A DNA stretch of 45,104 nucleotides, taken from assembly GCF_002797395.1 (NCBI RefSeq), contig NZ_KZ454943.1:2902543-2947646 (forward strand), written 5' to 3'. Source of the stretch: Bacillus solitudinis (GTDB lineage: Bacteria; Bacillota; Bacilli; Bacillales; Bacillaceae_D). A program made the translations under genes and the position numbers. Below, one piece after another: positions 30,423 to 38,792 of the stretch (the first letter of the stretch is position 1; each line of letters starts with the position of its first letter). The notes under the pieces are model-generated. The model was not told where the DNA came from and searched no databases. It saw only the letters and a list, made by a program, of their open reading frames with translations.

Positions 30423-32323
30423 GTAGTCAAAAGATTTTCGATATTGCTTTTAAATTAGGAGCGAAATTAGATCCTTCTGTAAAGAAAAACTTTTCCGCTG
30501 CTGGCCAACAATTGTCTAATATGAAAAAAAATATTGGCGGTGCTGTTAAAACAGCCGCAAAGCTTTCTGTAGGTATTGCAGCCGCCGGAACTGCTGCCGC
30601 GGGCGCTGCTGTCATGATGGCAAATAAGTTTGCCGCCACTGGAGATAGGATAGACAAATTAAGTCAAAAAATAGGTTTAAGTAGAGAAGGGTTTCAAGAG
30701 TGGGAATTCATTCTTTCACAAAGTGGAACCGATATTGAAAAAATGCAAACGGGTCTTAAAACGTTAAATCAACGGATGGATGAGTCTACAAAAGGAACAG
30801 GCAAAGGCGCTGAAGCATTTAAAGCCCTCAAATTGTCTGCCACTGATAGTTCAGGAGCATTGAAGACGCAAGAGCAAATGTTTGAGGAAACGGTAAAAAA
30901 GCTTCAGGAGATGCCCGAAGGATCAAAAAAGGCCCAATTAGCTTTTGAATTATTCGGGAAAGCCGGACAAGAGCTTATGCCTCTTTTAAATGGCGCTGCT
31001 GGTAGTGTAGACGAAATGAAAAAGAAAGCACATGACCTTGGTATTGTTATCGGTGACGAAGGTGTAGATTCAGCCATTCTGTGGACAGATACAATGGATC
31101 AGGCAAATCGGGCACTCGGCGGTTTATTCAATGTCGTTGCCGGTAGTGCGATGCCAGTCATGCAGAAATTCTTGGATTATGGTATTTCAAAACTTCCAGT
31201 TTTGCGAGAAAAAGTAACTAACGCCATGACGATTGCCGGAAATGTAATAGGATGGGTTGGAGAAAAGGGAACCTCGGTTTTTAGAAGGGTACAAGTGGCC
31301 ATTCAAGATAACATGCCCACTATACAGGCGTTACAAGCAACTGCTATTGATTTAGGTGGGCATATAAAAGGGATATTCCAAACTGCTAAGCCCTATATCT
31401 CATGGTTTTTCCAAAATGGCATACCTGCAGCTGTTAATGTCTTAGCAGGACTATTAGATGGTGCAGTTAATACGTATAATTTCATTACAAATAATTGGTC
31501 TTGGATTGCTCCAATTGTAGGTGGAATTACTGCTGCATTAATAACTTATCGTGCTGTTACTCAATCGATTATCTTAGTCAAGGGCGCACTTGCAGCAGCT
31601 CAAATAGCATGGAATATTGCCATGACCGCAAATCCTATTGGGTTAATCATAGTAGGGATCGGTGCTCTAATCGGGATCGGTTATCTTTTAATAAAAAACT
31701 ATAAAGAGGTAGGTGCGTTTTTCGTTGGTCTCTGGACTAGTTTTATCGGATGGGTTTCACCAGTTGGTCCTGCCATTAGTAATACTTTTACAGGAGCCTA
31801 CAATGCGATAACGGGTTTGTTTTCAGGTATTGGAGGATGGTTCGGAAGCATTTTGAACGGTGTTGTCGGTATTTTCAAAGGAAAAGTAAATGGAATAATA
31901 AGTATCGCAAATGCGGCAATCAGTGGTTTAAATAATGTTAATGTAAGTATTCCAGATTGGGTACCTGGTCTTGGTGGCAAAACGTTTGGAGTAAACATAC
32001 CAAAAATCCCAATGCTGGCCCAAGGCGGTATCACCACAGGGGCAACCTTAGCTATGATCGGTGAAGGAGCTGAACAAGAAGCGGTTCTTCCATTATCCAA
32101 ACTTCAAGCTTTACTGGATGATCCTTCAGGAGACAAAGGAACAACAAATAATAACAATGGAACAGACAATGACTTTACATTTGTTTATAGCCCTAACATT
32201 ACAGTTGAAGGTAATGCAGATCAAGAAACTATTAGGCAAGCTTTAGGAATGAATTATGCAGAATTTAAGAGATTCATGGATCGCTATAATAAAGAACGCA
32301 ATCGACTCTCATTCAATAATTAG
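30419..32323 (+). CDS. Tail tape measure protein
   Basis: 634 residues. Alanine/glycine-rich hydrophobic segments (about residues 47-68 and two between about 365 and 430, e.g. ANPIGLIIVGIGALIGIGYL), separated by helical charged parts; starts with IFDIAFKLGAKLDPSVKKNF and ends with GEGAEQEAVLPLSKLQALLD. Located after the frameshifted chaperone, as always. At about 0.15 nm per residue the tail would be near 95 nm. The ATG overlaps the chaperone fusion stop; AGGAGGTGAGGAG lies before it. Confidence 0.93.
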   Translation: MSSQKIFDIAFKLGAKLDPSVKKNFSAAGQQLSNMKKNIGGAVKTAAKLSVGIAAAGTAAAGAAVMMANKFAATGDRIDKLSQKIGLSREGFQEWEFILSQSGTDIEKMQTGLKTLNQRMDESTKGTGKGAEAFKALKLSATDSSGALKTQEQMFEETVKKLQEMPEGSKKAQLAFELFGKAGQELMPLLNGAAGSVDEMKKKAHDLGIVIGDEGVDSAILWTDTMDQANRALGGLFNVVAGSAMPVMQKFLDYGISKLPVLREKVTNAMTIAGNVIGWVGEKGTSVFRRVQVAIQDNMPTIQALQATAIDLGGHIKGIFQTAKPYISWFFQNGIPAAVNVLAGLLDGAVNTYNFITNNWSWIAPIVGGITAALITYRAVTQSIILVKGALAAAQIAWNIAMTANPIGLIIVGIGALIGIGYLLIKNYKEVGAFFVGLWTSFIGWVSPVGPAISNTFTGAYNAITGLFSGIGGWFGSILNGVVGIFKGKVNGIISIANAAISGLNNVNVSIPDWVPGLGGKTFGVNIPKIPMLAQGGITTGATLAMIGEGAEQEAVLPLSKLQALLDDPSGDKGTTNNNNGTDNDFTFVYSPNITVEGNADQETIRQALGMNYAEFKRFMDRYNKERNRLSFNN

Positions 32324-32335
32324 GAGGTGGTAGAA

Positions 32336-32542
32336 GTGAACTATTCAACGGTGTCTGGTGATACGTTCGACAAAATTGCATTTGAACAATATGGTGATGA
32401 AAAGCTAGCCTTACAAATCATTGAAGCAAACATCGAACATGCAAGTGTCTTGACTTTTGGGTCAGGAACTGAGCTGACGATTCCCGATGTTGAAGTGACT
32501 CCTATTTCTAATCTACCTCCTTGGAAGAGAGGAGAGTCTTAA
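32336..32542 (+). CDS. Tail protein X-like (LysM fold)
   Basis: 68 residues: YSTVSGDTFDKIAFEQYGDE, LALQIIEANIEHASVLTFGS, GTELTIPDV. This is the LysM-like fold of P2 gpX, which attaches to the tail end. GTG 32336 is chosen because the GTG at 32327 is part of the AGGAGGTG ribosome site. Stop overlaps the next ATG. Confidence 0.85.
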   Translation: MNYSTVSGDTFDKIAFEQYGDEKLALQIIEANIEHASVLTFGSGTELTIPDVEVTPISNLPPWKRGES

Positions 32543-33558
32543 TGGAGGCAAGACGAGCATCGGTGGCAGTTACTTATCAAGGTATTGACATTACGGATGA
32601 AGTTTCTAAGGATTTATTAAGCTTTGAATATACGGACAATGCAAGTGGGGATAGTGACAGTGTTAGTCTTACTTTAAAGGACGATAAGAAGATATGGTTA
32701 CGAGATTGGTTCCCAGAGAAGGGTGACATCATCTTACCAACAATACAAACGACCAACTGGCGACAAAAGGGTGACAAACAGTCTCTGCCATGTGGTCGCT
32801 TTTTTGTTGATGAACCTTCTTATGAGGGAAGACCTGGTGTGATAACACTAAATGCTGTAGCTTCACCACTGAATAGTAATTTTTCTTCCGTTGCTAGAAG
32901 TAAGTCTTGGAGAAACATCACACTAAGAGCCATTGCAGGAGACATAGCAAAACGCGCAGGTTTACAACTTCAATTCATGGGTACCAACAATCCACGTTTT
33001 GTGGAGAAAGCTCAAACAGAAGTGTCTGATTCTTCCTTTCTCTCTGATTTGTGTGAGGAAGAAGCTCTTGCAATGAAGCTAACAGATTCAAAGATTGTTA
33101 TTTTTGATGAAAGAGAATTCGAAAGAAGAAAGGCAGTGGTAACCTATAGTGAATCAAATGATAGGGTTATCGGTTATTCATTTAGAACTTCTCTAGCAAA
33201 CACCAAATATGCAGGGGTTAATGTGAAATATCATGACTCTTCCTCAGGTCAAACTATCTCCTATCTGCATACAATTGGAGAAATTGATGAGAACAGCAAA
33301 ATATATCAAGTGAATAAAAAGGTACGTAGCGGTGACGAAGCAAGACGATTGGCACAACGGACGCTTAGAAAGTTAAACAAGCGAGAAACAATAGCTAGTC
33401 TAACTTTGGTAGGCAATGTAGAACTGTTAGGTGGGGTTTGTGTCAACATTAAAGAGTTTGGGGCATTTACTGGAAAGTACTACATTGAAAAAGCAACACA
33501 TTCAATTGGTGGATTTCAAACGACAATCGAAGCACGAAAAGTACTGGAGGGATACTAA
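32542..33558 (+). CDS. Late control/baseplate hub protein (P2 gpD-like)
   Basis: 338 residues from ATG 32542 (TAATG overlap); an in-frame extension to 32521 lies in the previous gene. ARRASVAVTYQGIDITDEVS, LSFEYTDNASGDSDSVSLTL and the TIGEIDENSKIYQVNKKVRS, GDEARRLAQRTLRKLNKRE segments are typical of the phage late control gene D family, the hub of the contractile baseplate. Confidence 0.9.
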   Translation: MEARRASVAVTYQGIDITDEVSKDLLSFEYTDNASGDSDSVSLTLKDDKKIWLRDWFPEKGDIILPTIQTTNWRQKGDKQSLPCGRFFVDEPSYEGRPGVITLNAVASPLNSNFSSVARSKSWRNITLRAIAGDIAKRAGLQLQFMGTNNPRFVEKAQTEVSDSSFLSDLCEEEALAMKLTDSKIVIFDEREFERRKAVVTYSESNDRVIGYSFRTSLANTKYAGVNVKYHDSSSGQTISYLHTIGEIDENSKIYQVNKKVRSGDEARRLAQRTLRKLNKRETIASLTLVGNVELLGGVCVNIKEFGAFTGKYYIEKATHSIGGFQTTIEARKVLEGY

Positions 33559-33824
33559 TGGATGCCATGACACTTGCTCGTAACTTAATACGTGTTGGTC
33601 GAGTGAATTCAAGAAACTTAAATAATGGGACGGTGGAAGTCATTTTCCCTGATAAAGACAACTTAGTAAGCTCTCCTTTACCCGTGTTAGAGTCCGTTAC
33701 ATTCCCTTCAGTGAATGACCAAGTGCTTTGTGTGTTCCAGGGCAATGCGCTAGAGCAAGGCTATTGTTTAGGTCGTTTTTATTCGAGAGAGAATCCACCT
33801 CAACAGCTGGGAGGTGGATCATGA
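33558..33824 (+). CDS. Short baseplate protein V-like (OB domain only)
   Basis: 88 residues. ARNLIRVGRVNSRNLNNGTV and SVNDQVLCVFQGNALEQGYC, then LGRFYSREN, match the OB-fold start of gpV/Gp5-type baseplate spike proteins. The usual C-terminal beta-helix spike is missing. The gene is not broken: it begins in TAATG and ends in ATGA with neighbours. A separate spike tip was not found. Confidence 0.75.
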   Translation: MDAMTLARNLIRVGRVNSRNLNNGTVEVIFPDKDNLVSSPLPVLESVTFPSVNDQVLCVFQGNALEQGYCLGRFYSRENPPQQLGGGS

Positions 33825-34222
33825 TAGGATTTTATGGTGATATTATTTTTGAATCGAATGATAAGCGTATTCTAACCTTTCAAGGATTCCAACGTGAGAC
33901 ACAAAGCCGATGGGCTAAACATGATGTAATCGGTCGGAAACCCGCCTCGGAGTTCATTGGACCTGATTTAGACACCGTATCGTTTACCGTAAACCTTAAT
34001 GGAAATTATGGTGTAAAGCCTCGTGAAGAAATGGAACGATGGCTTAGGAAGTGCCGATCTGGAACGGTAGAAGTATTAGTTATCGGAACTCGAGTACTTG
34101 GTGTAGATAAATGGAAAGTTTCAAGCGTTTCCCAAATGTGGAATGTGGTCATGAATCGAGGAGAAGTGTTTAGTGGAAGTGTTGATATCGAACTAGAAGA
34201 GTATGTGGAGGAATTACGATGA
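33821..34222 (+). CDS. Tail protein U-like
   Basis: 133 residues from ATG 33821 (ATGA overlap; the frame extends to 33728 inside the gpV-like gene). LTFQGFQRETQSRWAKHDVI, GRKPASEFIGPDLDTVSFTV and PREEMERWLRKCRSG match the P2 gpU family. In P2 this protein completes the tail. The ATGA to the next gene shows tight coupling. Confidence 0.84.
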   Translation: MIGFYGDIIFESNDKRILTFQGFQRETQSRWAKHDVIGRKPASEFIGPDLDTVSFTVNLNGNYGVKPREEMERWLRKCRSGTVEVLVIGTRVLGVDKWKVSSVSQMWNVVMNRGEVFSGSVDIELEEYVEELR

Positions 34223-34536
34223 TCGACTATGAAGCTGTAACCATCGAATCTATTGATTTTTCTGCACAAGGAACTGAGGAAGTTTATGAGAATCTTAGAG
34301 TGCTGTACACCACCCCTTTGGGTAGTGTGCCCTTTAACCGTAGCTTCGGAGTGAGTACAGACTTTTTAGACGAGCCTTTACCTATTGCAAAAGGTTTCTT
34401 AATTGTTGAATACAGGGAGAAAACAAGACGTTTCGAACCTCGTGCAACTGTGCAAGAGGTTCTTTTTGATGAGGATGTACAAACAGGACGTATCATACCA
34501 AAGGTGGTGATTACAATTGACCTTGAAGCTGAGTGA
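34219..34536 (+). CDS. Baseplate protein W (gp25-like)
   Basis: 105 residues. EEVYENLRVLYTTPLGSVPF, NRSFGVSTDFLDEPLPIAKG and EPRATVQEVLFDEDVQTGRI match the gpW/gp25 baseplate wedge family. Overlaps the preceding gene (ATGA) and the next by 20 bases. Confidence 0.9.
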   Translation: MIDYEAVTIESIDFSAQGTEEVYENLRVLYTTPLGSVPFNRSFGVSTDFLDEPLPIAKGFLIVEYREKTRRFEPRATVQEVLFDEDVQTGRIIPKVVITIDLEAE

Positions 34537-35653
34537 TTTACCTGAAGTTTCTTTTGTAGAAAAGGATATTAATCAAATCTTGAATGATATGATCCGCGGC
34601 TATGAACAAGCCTATTTTGAACAAACAGGTGTTAGAAAGATACTACGACCTGGAGACCCAATTCGTATCTTTTTATATTCTCAAGCATTAAGAGAATTAC
34701 AGTTGCGTGTAATAATCGATGATTCAGCTAAGCAAAACCTCCTGAAATACTCCAGAGGGGACTTTCTTGAAGGTTTAGGTGCATTTAGTCGAACGAACCG
34801 TTTTGATGCCACAGCAAGCCGTGTGAGGACGAAATTCAACTTAAGTGAAGCTAGACCAGTAGATGAAACCATTCCACAAGGAACTAGGGTTAGTCCAGGA
34901 GGAGATATTTATTTTGCTGTGATGGAAGATACTGTGGTCCCAGCAGGGCAAATGAGTGTTGAATTTTTAACTGAATGCTTACAAGTAGGTGTTGTTGGTA
35001 ATGGTTTTACTCCAGGTCAAATCAATATTTTGGTAGATCCATTACCCTGGATAGCTACTGTTGAAAATACTGAAGAGAGTCTTGGTGGTATTGATAGGGA
35101 AGGTGACGATTCATTTCGAGATCGTATTCACTTGGCTCCAGAAGGTTTTTCAGTTGCTGGTCCTACAGGAGCTTATGAATATTTTACTCGTGAATACAGT
35201 CCATTAGTGGAAGATGTTCTAATTACTTCTCCATCAGCAGGTGTTGTCGATATTAGATTACTTCTAAAAGATGGGGACCTTCCTACACAAACGTTTCTAG
35301 AAGGGATAAATGTGTATTTAAGTGATAAAGAGAGACGACCGTTGACTGACAATGTACTTGTTAATGCTCCTATCACTGTGAGCTATAACCTTGATGTGAC
35401 TTATTACATTCGATCAGATGATTCGTTAACCGAGACTGAACTTAAAGCTCAAATAGAAGCGGCCATTGATGAATACATTACATGGCAACGTAGTAAAATC
35501 GGCCGGGATGTTAACCCATCTGAACTAATGGCTCGAATAATATTGGCAGGAGCAAAACGAGCAGATGTTGTGTCACCCATATTTGCAACAATAGCTGAAA
35601 ATGAAGTCGCTGTAATTGGAACAAAAACAGTAATTTACGGGGGGCTAGAATAA
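34517..35653 (+). CDS. Baseplate wedge protein J (gp47-like)
   Basis: 378 residues. TTG start nine bases after AAGGTGGTG. RDDSFRDR-type core (GIDREGDDSFRDRIHLAPEG), FSVAGPTGAYEYFTREYSPL and VEDVLITSPSAGVVDIRLLL are characteristic of the baseplate J family of contractile tails. TAATG-like junction with the next gene. Confidence 0.92.
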   Translation: MTLKLSDLPEVSFVEKDINQILNDMIRGYEQAYFEQTGVRKILRPGDPIRIFLYSQALRELQLRVIIDDSAKQNLLKYSRGDFLEGLGAFSRTNRFDATASRVRTKFNLSEARPVDETIPQGTRVSPGGDIYFAVMEDTVVPAGQMSVEFLTECLQVGVVGNGFTPGQINILVDPLPWIATVENTEESLGGIDREGDDSFRDRIHLAPEGFSVAGPTGAYEYFTREYSPLVEDVLITSPSAGVVDIRLLLKDGDLPTQTFLEGINVYLSDKERRPLTDNVLVNAPITVSYNLDVTYYIRSDDSLTETELKAQIEAAIDEYITWQRSKIGRDVNPSELMARIILAGAKRADVVSPIFATIAENEVAVIGTKTVIYGGLE

Positions 35654-36225
35654 TGAGTAACCGAACGATTTACGAAGTGAAGTTACTCGACCTTCTACCT
35701 GAAAATTTAAGGACAAATCCTGATATTGTAGCTGCTTCAAAAGCTGTTGATTCAGGATTTCTAGTCATTGCTGAGCAAGCAAAGGATTTAGTTATCTTAC
35801 CTAGAGTAAACCAGCAACCTGAACCGATACTCGACCACCTTGCTTATTATTTGCATGTGGACTTCTATGATCAATCTCTTTCTATAGAGACTAAAAGAAA
35901 GCTAGTTCAAGAAAGTGTTTATATCCATCAAATTAAAGGCACCCCTCGAGCAGTAGAGGTACTAATTGAAACCTTATTTGATGAAGGTGAAGTGGTAGAG
36001 TGGTTTGATTATGGAGGAGCACCGTATATGTTTAGAGTTGAGACACCCAATGAGTCGGTCACACAAGAAAGAGCTTCTGATTTTATTCGTGCGCTAGACT
36101 CAGTTAAAAACATTCGCTCTCATTTAGAGAGCGTTATTATTTTACAAATAGAAAAAATGAATCTTTTTTATGGTGGCTTCGTTCATATTGGTAGTTATGA
36201 GACATACAAGCAGGTAGGTGATTAA
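35653..36225 (+). CDS. Tail protein I-like
   Basis: 190 residues. YEVKLLDLLPENLRTNPDIV, QPEPILDHLAYYLHVDFYDQ and HQIKGTPRAVEVLIETLFDE match P2 gpI tail protein, which links the baseplate to the fibre. Start overlaps the previous stop (TAATG). Confidence 0.9.
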   Translation: MSNRTIYEVKLLDLLPENLRTNPDIVAASKAVDSGFLVIAEQAKDLVILPRVNQQPEPILDHLAYYLHVDFYDQSLSIETKRKLVQESVYIHQIKGTPRAVEVLIETLFDEGEVVEWFDYGGAPYMFRVETPNESVTQERASDFIRALDSVKNIRSHLESVIILQIEKMNLFYGGFVHIGSYETYKQVGD

Positions 36226-36227
36226 TA

Positions 36228-36788
36228 ATGAGTACATTTGGCGGTTTAACCCTCACAAATAAAGGAAAGACGCTTCAATCGAAAGCCCAGACGGGTGTCC
36301 AACTTAATTACACTCGAATCGTTTTAGGAGATGGAGAATTAGGATCTTCATCTATTTTGGAACTGAATGCTTTAAAAAACGAAAAGAAATCGTTGGATAT
36401 TACTAAATTAAAAATATTAAGTGGTGGGCGTGCTGTTGTAGGCGCTGTTCTCTCTAATCAAGAAATGACAGAGGGATTTTATTGGCGTGAAATCGGGGTT
36501 TTCGCACAAGACTCTGACGCAGGAGAAGTACTTTATTGCTATGCAAATGCAGGTGCACTCGCTGAATATATCCCAGCCGGTGGTGGAAGTGACATCATCG
36601 AAAAGAATATTGATGTTCAAACGCTTGTAGGGAATGCGGAGAATGTCACAGCCACCATTGATAGTTCACTGGTATTTATGACAATTAAAGATTTAGAACG
36701 ACGCATCAATCAAACAGACGAAACAACAGGGGTTTTATACAAGCTGGGCTTTGATAACGGCAAATTATTTTTCGAGGAGGTTAATTAA
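36228..36788 (+). CDS. Tail fibre N-terminal protein (P2 gpH-like)
   Basis: 186 residues. FGGLTLTNKGKTLQSKAQTG and LNYTRIVLGDGELGSSSILE are the typical N-terminal fibre domain (DUF3751 type) that binds the baseplate; GFYWREIGVFAQDSDAGEVL is also conserved. It stops early, with no long shaft, and ends in YKLGFDNGKLFFEEVN, a short motif shared with the 38594 protein. The receptor-binding parts seem to be split over the following small genes. Confidence 0.87.
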   Translation: MSTFGGLTLTNKGKTLQSKAQTGVQLNYTRIVLGDGELGSSSILELNALKNEKKSLDITKLKILSGGRAVVGAVLSNQEMTEGFYWREIGVFAQDSDAGEVLYCYANAGALAEYIPAGGGSDIIEKNIDVQTLVGNAENVTATIDSSLVFMTIKDLERRINQTDETTGVLYKLGFDNGKLFFEEVN

Positions 36789-37462
36789 TGTCTAACTATT
36801 TTCTTCTAACGCTCGACACGACCGGACCATCGAATCCAACTTTTGTAATCGAGGGCGGTGCGGCATTTTCAAATGATGTGTTTGTGAATTGTGCAATTAA
36901 CACAGGTGACGGAACTAAGACAGGTTATCAAATGAAAATCTGGGGAGAAGTCGATGCTACAAATGAAGCGACCATTCAACCTACAGAGGCTGAATCTACT
37001 TGGATTACCTATCAGTCTACGAAACAAGTTAAGCTTTCAAGTACAGATGGGCCAAAGACACTCTATCTTAAGTTACGAGATGATGTCCAGAATGAATCGG
37101 CACAAGTAAGTGACTCTATTACACTTGACACAACTAAGCCAATCGTGACGATTTCAGGACCTGACGTTTCCAAGGTTTCTAAAAAATCAGGTAAGGATGT
37201 TGCAGCATTCAGCTTTATGTCAGACCAAGCTTTCGCTGAGTACAAAGTAAAAGTTGTCTCGTCTACAGGTGCAGCACATGATACAGGAACACAAATTTCA
37301 ACAGCAAATGGATCAACAAATATGTTTGGCACAACAGGAGCCGCGGACACTTCTATTAATTGCTCTATCAATGGAGCGGACCTTGAAACAGCAAGTGCTG
37401 GTGACGGAGAAAAGATTATCAAGGTGTTCGTAAAAGATTCCGCAGGCAACTGGAGCGTGTAA
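36788..37462 (+). CDS. Ig-like tail-appendage protein
   Basis: 224 residues. Two Ig/Big-like modules, each with a LDTT(G/K)P opening (LTLDTTGPSNPTFVIEGG near the start; SITLDTTKPIVTISGP near residue 115) and a KVFVKDSAGNWSV end. Such domains bind sugars weakly on cell surfaces. Start overlaps the fibre stop (TAATG). Likely an accessory fibre or baseplate decoration. Confidence 0.72.
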   Translation: MSNYFLLTLDTTGPSNPTFVIEGGAAFSNDVFVNCAINTGDGTKTGYQMKIWGEVDATNEATIQPTEAESTWITYQSTKQVKLSSTDGPKTLYLKLRDDVQNESAQVSDSITLDTTKPIVTISGPDVSKVSKKSGKDVAAFSFMSDQAFAEYKVKVVSSTGAAHDTGTQISTANGSTNMFGTTGAADTSINCSINGADLETASAGDGEKIIKVFVKDSAGNWSV

Positions 37463-37475
37463 GGAGGGATAGCTA

Positions 37476-37826
37476 ATGGCATCTCCTCAAATAAATATTA
37501 TTAACGTATCTTCTTATAAAATAAGTGATGAAGATGGCTATGATACGTGTATTGTAACGTTTAAAGCTGACCAGCTATTAAAAGGATACCGCGCTTGTGC
37601 AGGAGGGATTAACTACCTTTCAGGATTGTTGGTTGGGAAATCAGATGATTTGTTTCCTTCTGAAAATCTATATCCTTCCGAGGACCTTTACCCTCAAGAT
37701 TACACTTTACCAGCGGGAGTTGAACAGATATTTGTCATTTATTTTTATGAGCTTCAAGAAGACAGGGAGTATCGTATAAATATTTATGGAGTAAACGAAC
37801 AGGGGGAGTGGACGCCTTATGAGTAG
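37476..37826 (+). CDS. Small tail-appendage protein with tandem YPSE repeats
   Basis: 116 residues, mainly beta. Contains a short internal repeat, LFPSENLYPSEDLYPQD (three units of five to six residues). Ends in INIYGVNEQGEWTPYE, similar to the end of Ig-like modules. AAGGAGGGATAGCTA before the ATG; overlaps the next gene by eight bases. Not recognised as a family. Confidence 0.65.
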   Translation: MASPQINIINVSSYKISDEDGYDTCIVTFKADQLLKGYRACAGGINYLSGLLVGKSDDLFPSENLYPSEDLYPQDYTLPAGVEQIFVIYFYELQEDREYRINIYGVNEQGEWTPYE

Positions 37827-38304
37827 CTTTGTTTTAGAATTGGACACGACTCCCCCGGTTATCGAGATTGTTGCTCCAACATATACCGTTTCAGACGCTG
37901 AGACTGAAATCATTGTTGATTCAAATGAGATACTGGCTGAGTATCAAGACATTCACATTGTGGACAGTTCGGGTAAGCGCCATGATGTGATTTTTCTTTA
38001 TCAGGGAGATTATTTTTATGGGAAACTGATATTCAACGAATTTTCAATTGGTATAGCGACAATTTATGTCCGAGTGAAAGATGAAGTGAGCAATCTATCA
38101 GATTTAGCGAAGAAAACCATTGATATCAAAAAGTCGGCACGCCTTTCTTTAGAAGTTGAAGAAGCGGTTCGTAGTTTAACGACAAGCAAAGCTTCTCTAA
38201 AAGTTATTGGGGATAGAAGAAGTCGGAAGCTCACCACAAATGGTAGAGAAAGAAATGTATCTGTAGCTCATTCTGTTCGCAAAGTCGAGGTGAGGAAAGA
38301 ATGA
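37819..38304 (+). CDS. Second Ig-like tail-appendage protein
   Basis: 161 residues. Starts MSSFVLELDTTPPVIEIVAP, similar to the start of the 36788 protein, so the two are probably paralogues with one Ig-like module here (about residues 1-105). The rest is basic and helical (ARLSLEVEEAVRSLTTSKAS). Overlaps both neighbours by a few bases. Confidence 0.68.
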   Translation: MSSFVLELDTTPPVIEIVAPTYTVSDAETEIIVDSNEILAEYQDIHIVDSSGKRHDVIFLYQGDYFYGKLIFNEFSIGIATIYVRVKDEVSNLSDLAKKTIDIKKSARLSLEVEEAVRSLTTSKASLKVIGDRRSRKLTTNGRERNVSVAHSVRKVEVRKE

Positions 38305-38579
38305 TGTATCAATTCGGGAATACGGTTCGCCTTTCGTCCATCTTCTACGATTGGGATGGCAATGTAGCGGAACCTGACCTTGTTAAACTAAAAGTTTACA
38401 ACAGCGGTTATCAGAAAAAAGAAGAGTTCAGTTTAGGTCCAGCTAATAGGAAAGACGATGGGGGATATTTTTATGATTGGACACCGAAAGAAACTGGCGA
38501 TTTGATTTATGAATGGTATGCAGAATTAGAAGGAAATCCGAGTCTAAAACGAGATCGAATTTCAATTAAAATGCTGTAA
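38301..38579 (+). CDS. Small beta-sandwich appendage protein
   Basis: 92 residues. VRLSSIFYDWDGNVAEPDLV, KLKVYNSGYQ and GGYFYDWTPKETGDLIYEWY read as an Ig-like beta sandwich of the kind found in BppU-type baseplate proteins. ATGA overlap with the preceding gene. Role inferred from position. Confidence 0.7.
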   Translation: MMYQFGNTVRLSSIFYDWDGNVAEPDLVKLKVYNSGYQKKEEFSLGPANRKDDGGYFYDWTPKETGDLIYEWYAELEGNPSLKRDRISIKML

Positions 38580-38593
38580 AGGGGGAGGGGAAT

Positions 38594-38788
38594 GTGGCGT
38601 ATGAAAAAATCAACTTTCAAAATGATAGTCCTCCAGCCGCAAATGCTAACAATTTAAATCATTTGCAAAAGCAATATGAGGAAGCAGTAAAGTATACCGA
38701 TGAAGCAATAAAAGTGAAGGATGAAGTTGTAATTAAGTCTTATAAGTTTGGCATTGAAAACGGCGTTATATTTTTAGAGGAGGTTTAA
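38594..38788 (+). CDS. Short fibre-linker protein with shared C-terminal motif
   Basis: 64 residues, GTG start after a very strong GGGGGAGGGG. A helical middle (NANNLNHLQKQYEEAVKYTD) is followed by YKFGIENGVIFLEEV, nearly the same as the end of the gpH-like fibre. Probably a fibre or trimerisation part. Confidence 0.7.
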   Translation: MAYEKINFQNDSPPAANANNLNHLQKQYEEAVKYTDEAIKVKDEVVIKSYKFGIENGVIFLEEV

Positions 38789-38792
38789 ATGT

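Noticed and set aside
37063-37482. 139-codon minus-strand ORF opposite the Ig-like tail protein
   Set aside because: Antisense to a gene that is coupled to its neighbours on both sides; no ribosome site and no recognisable domain.
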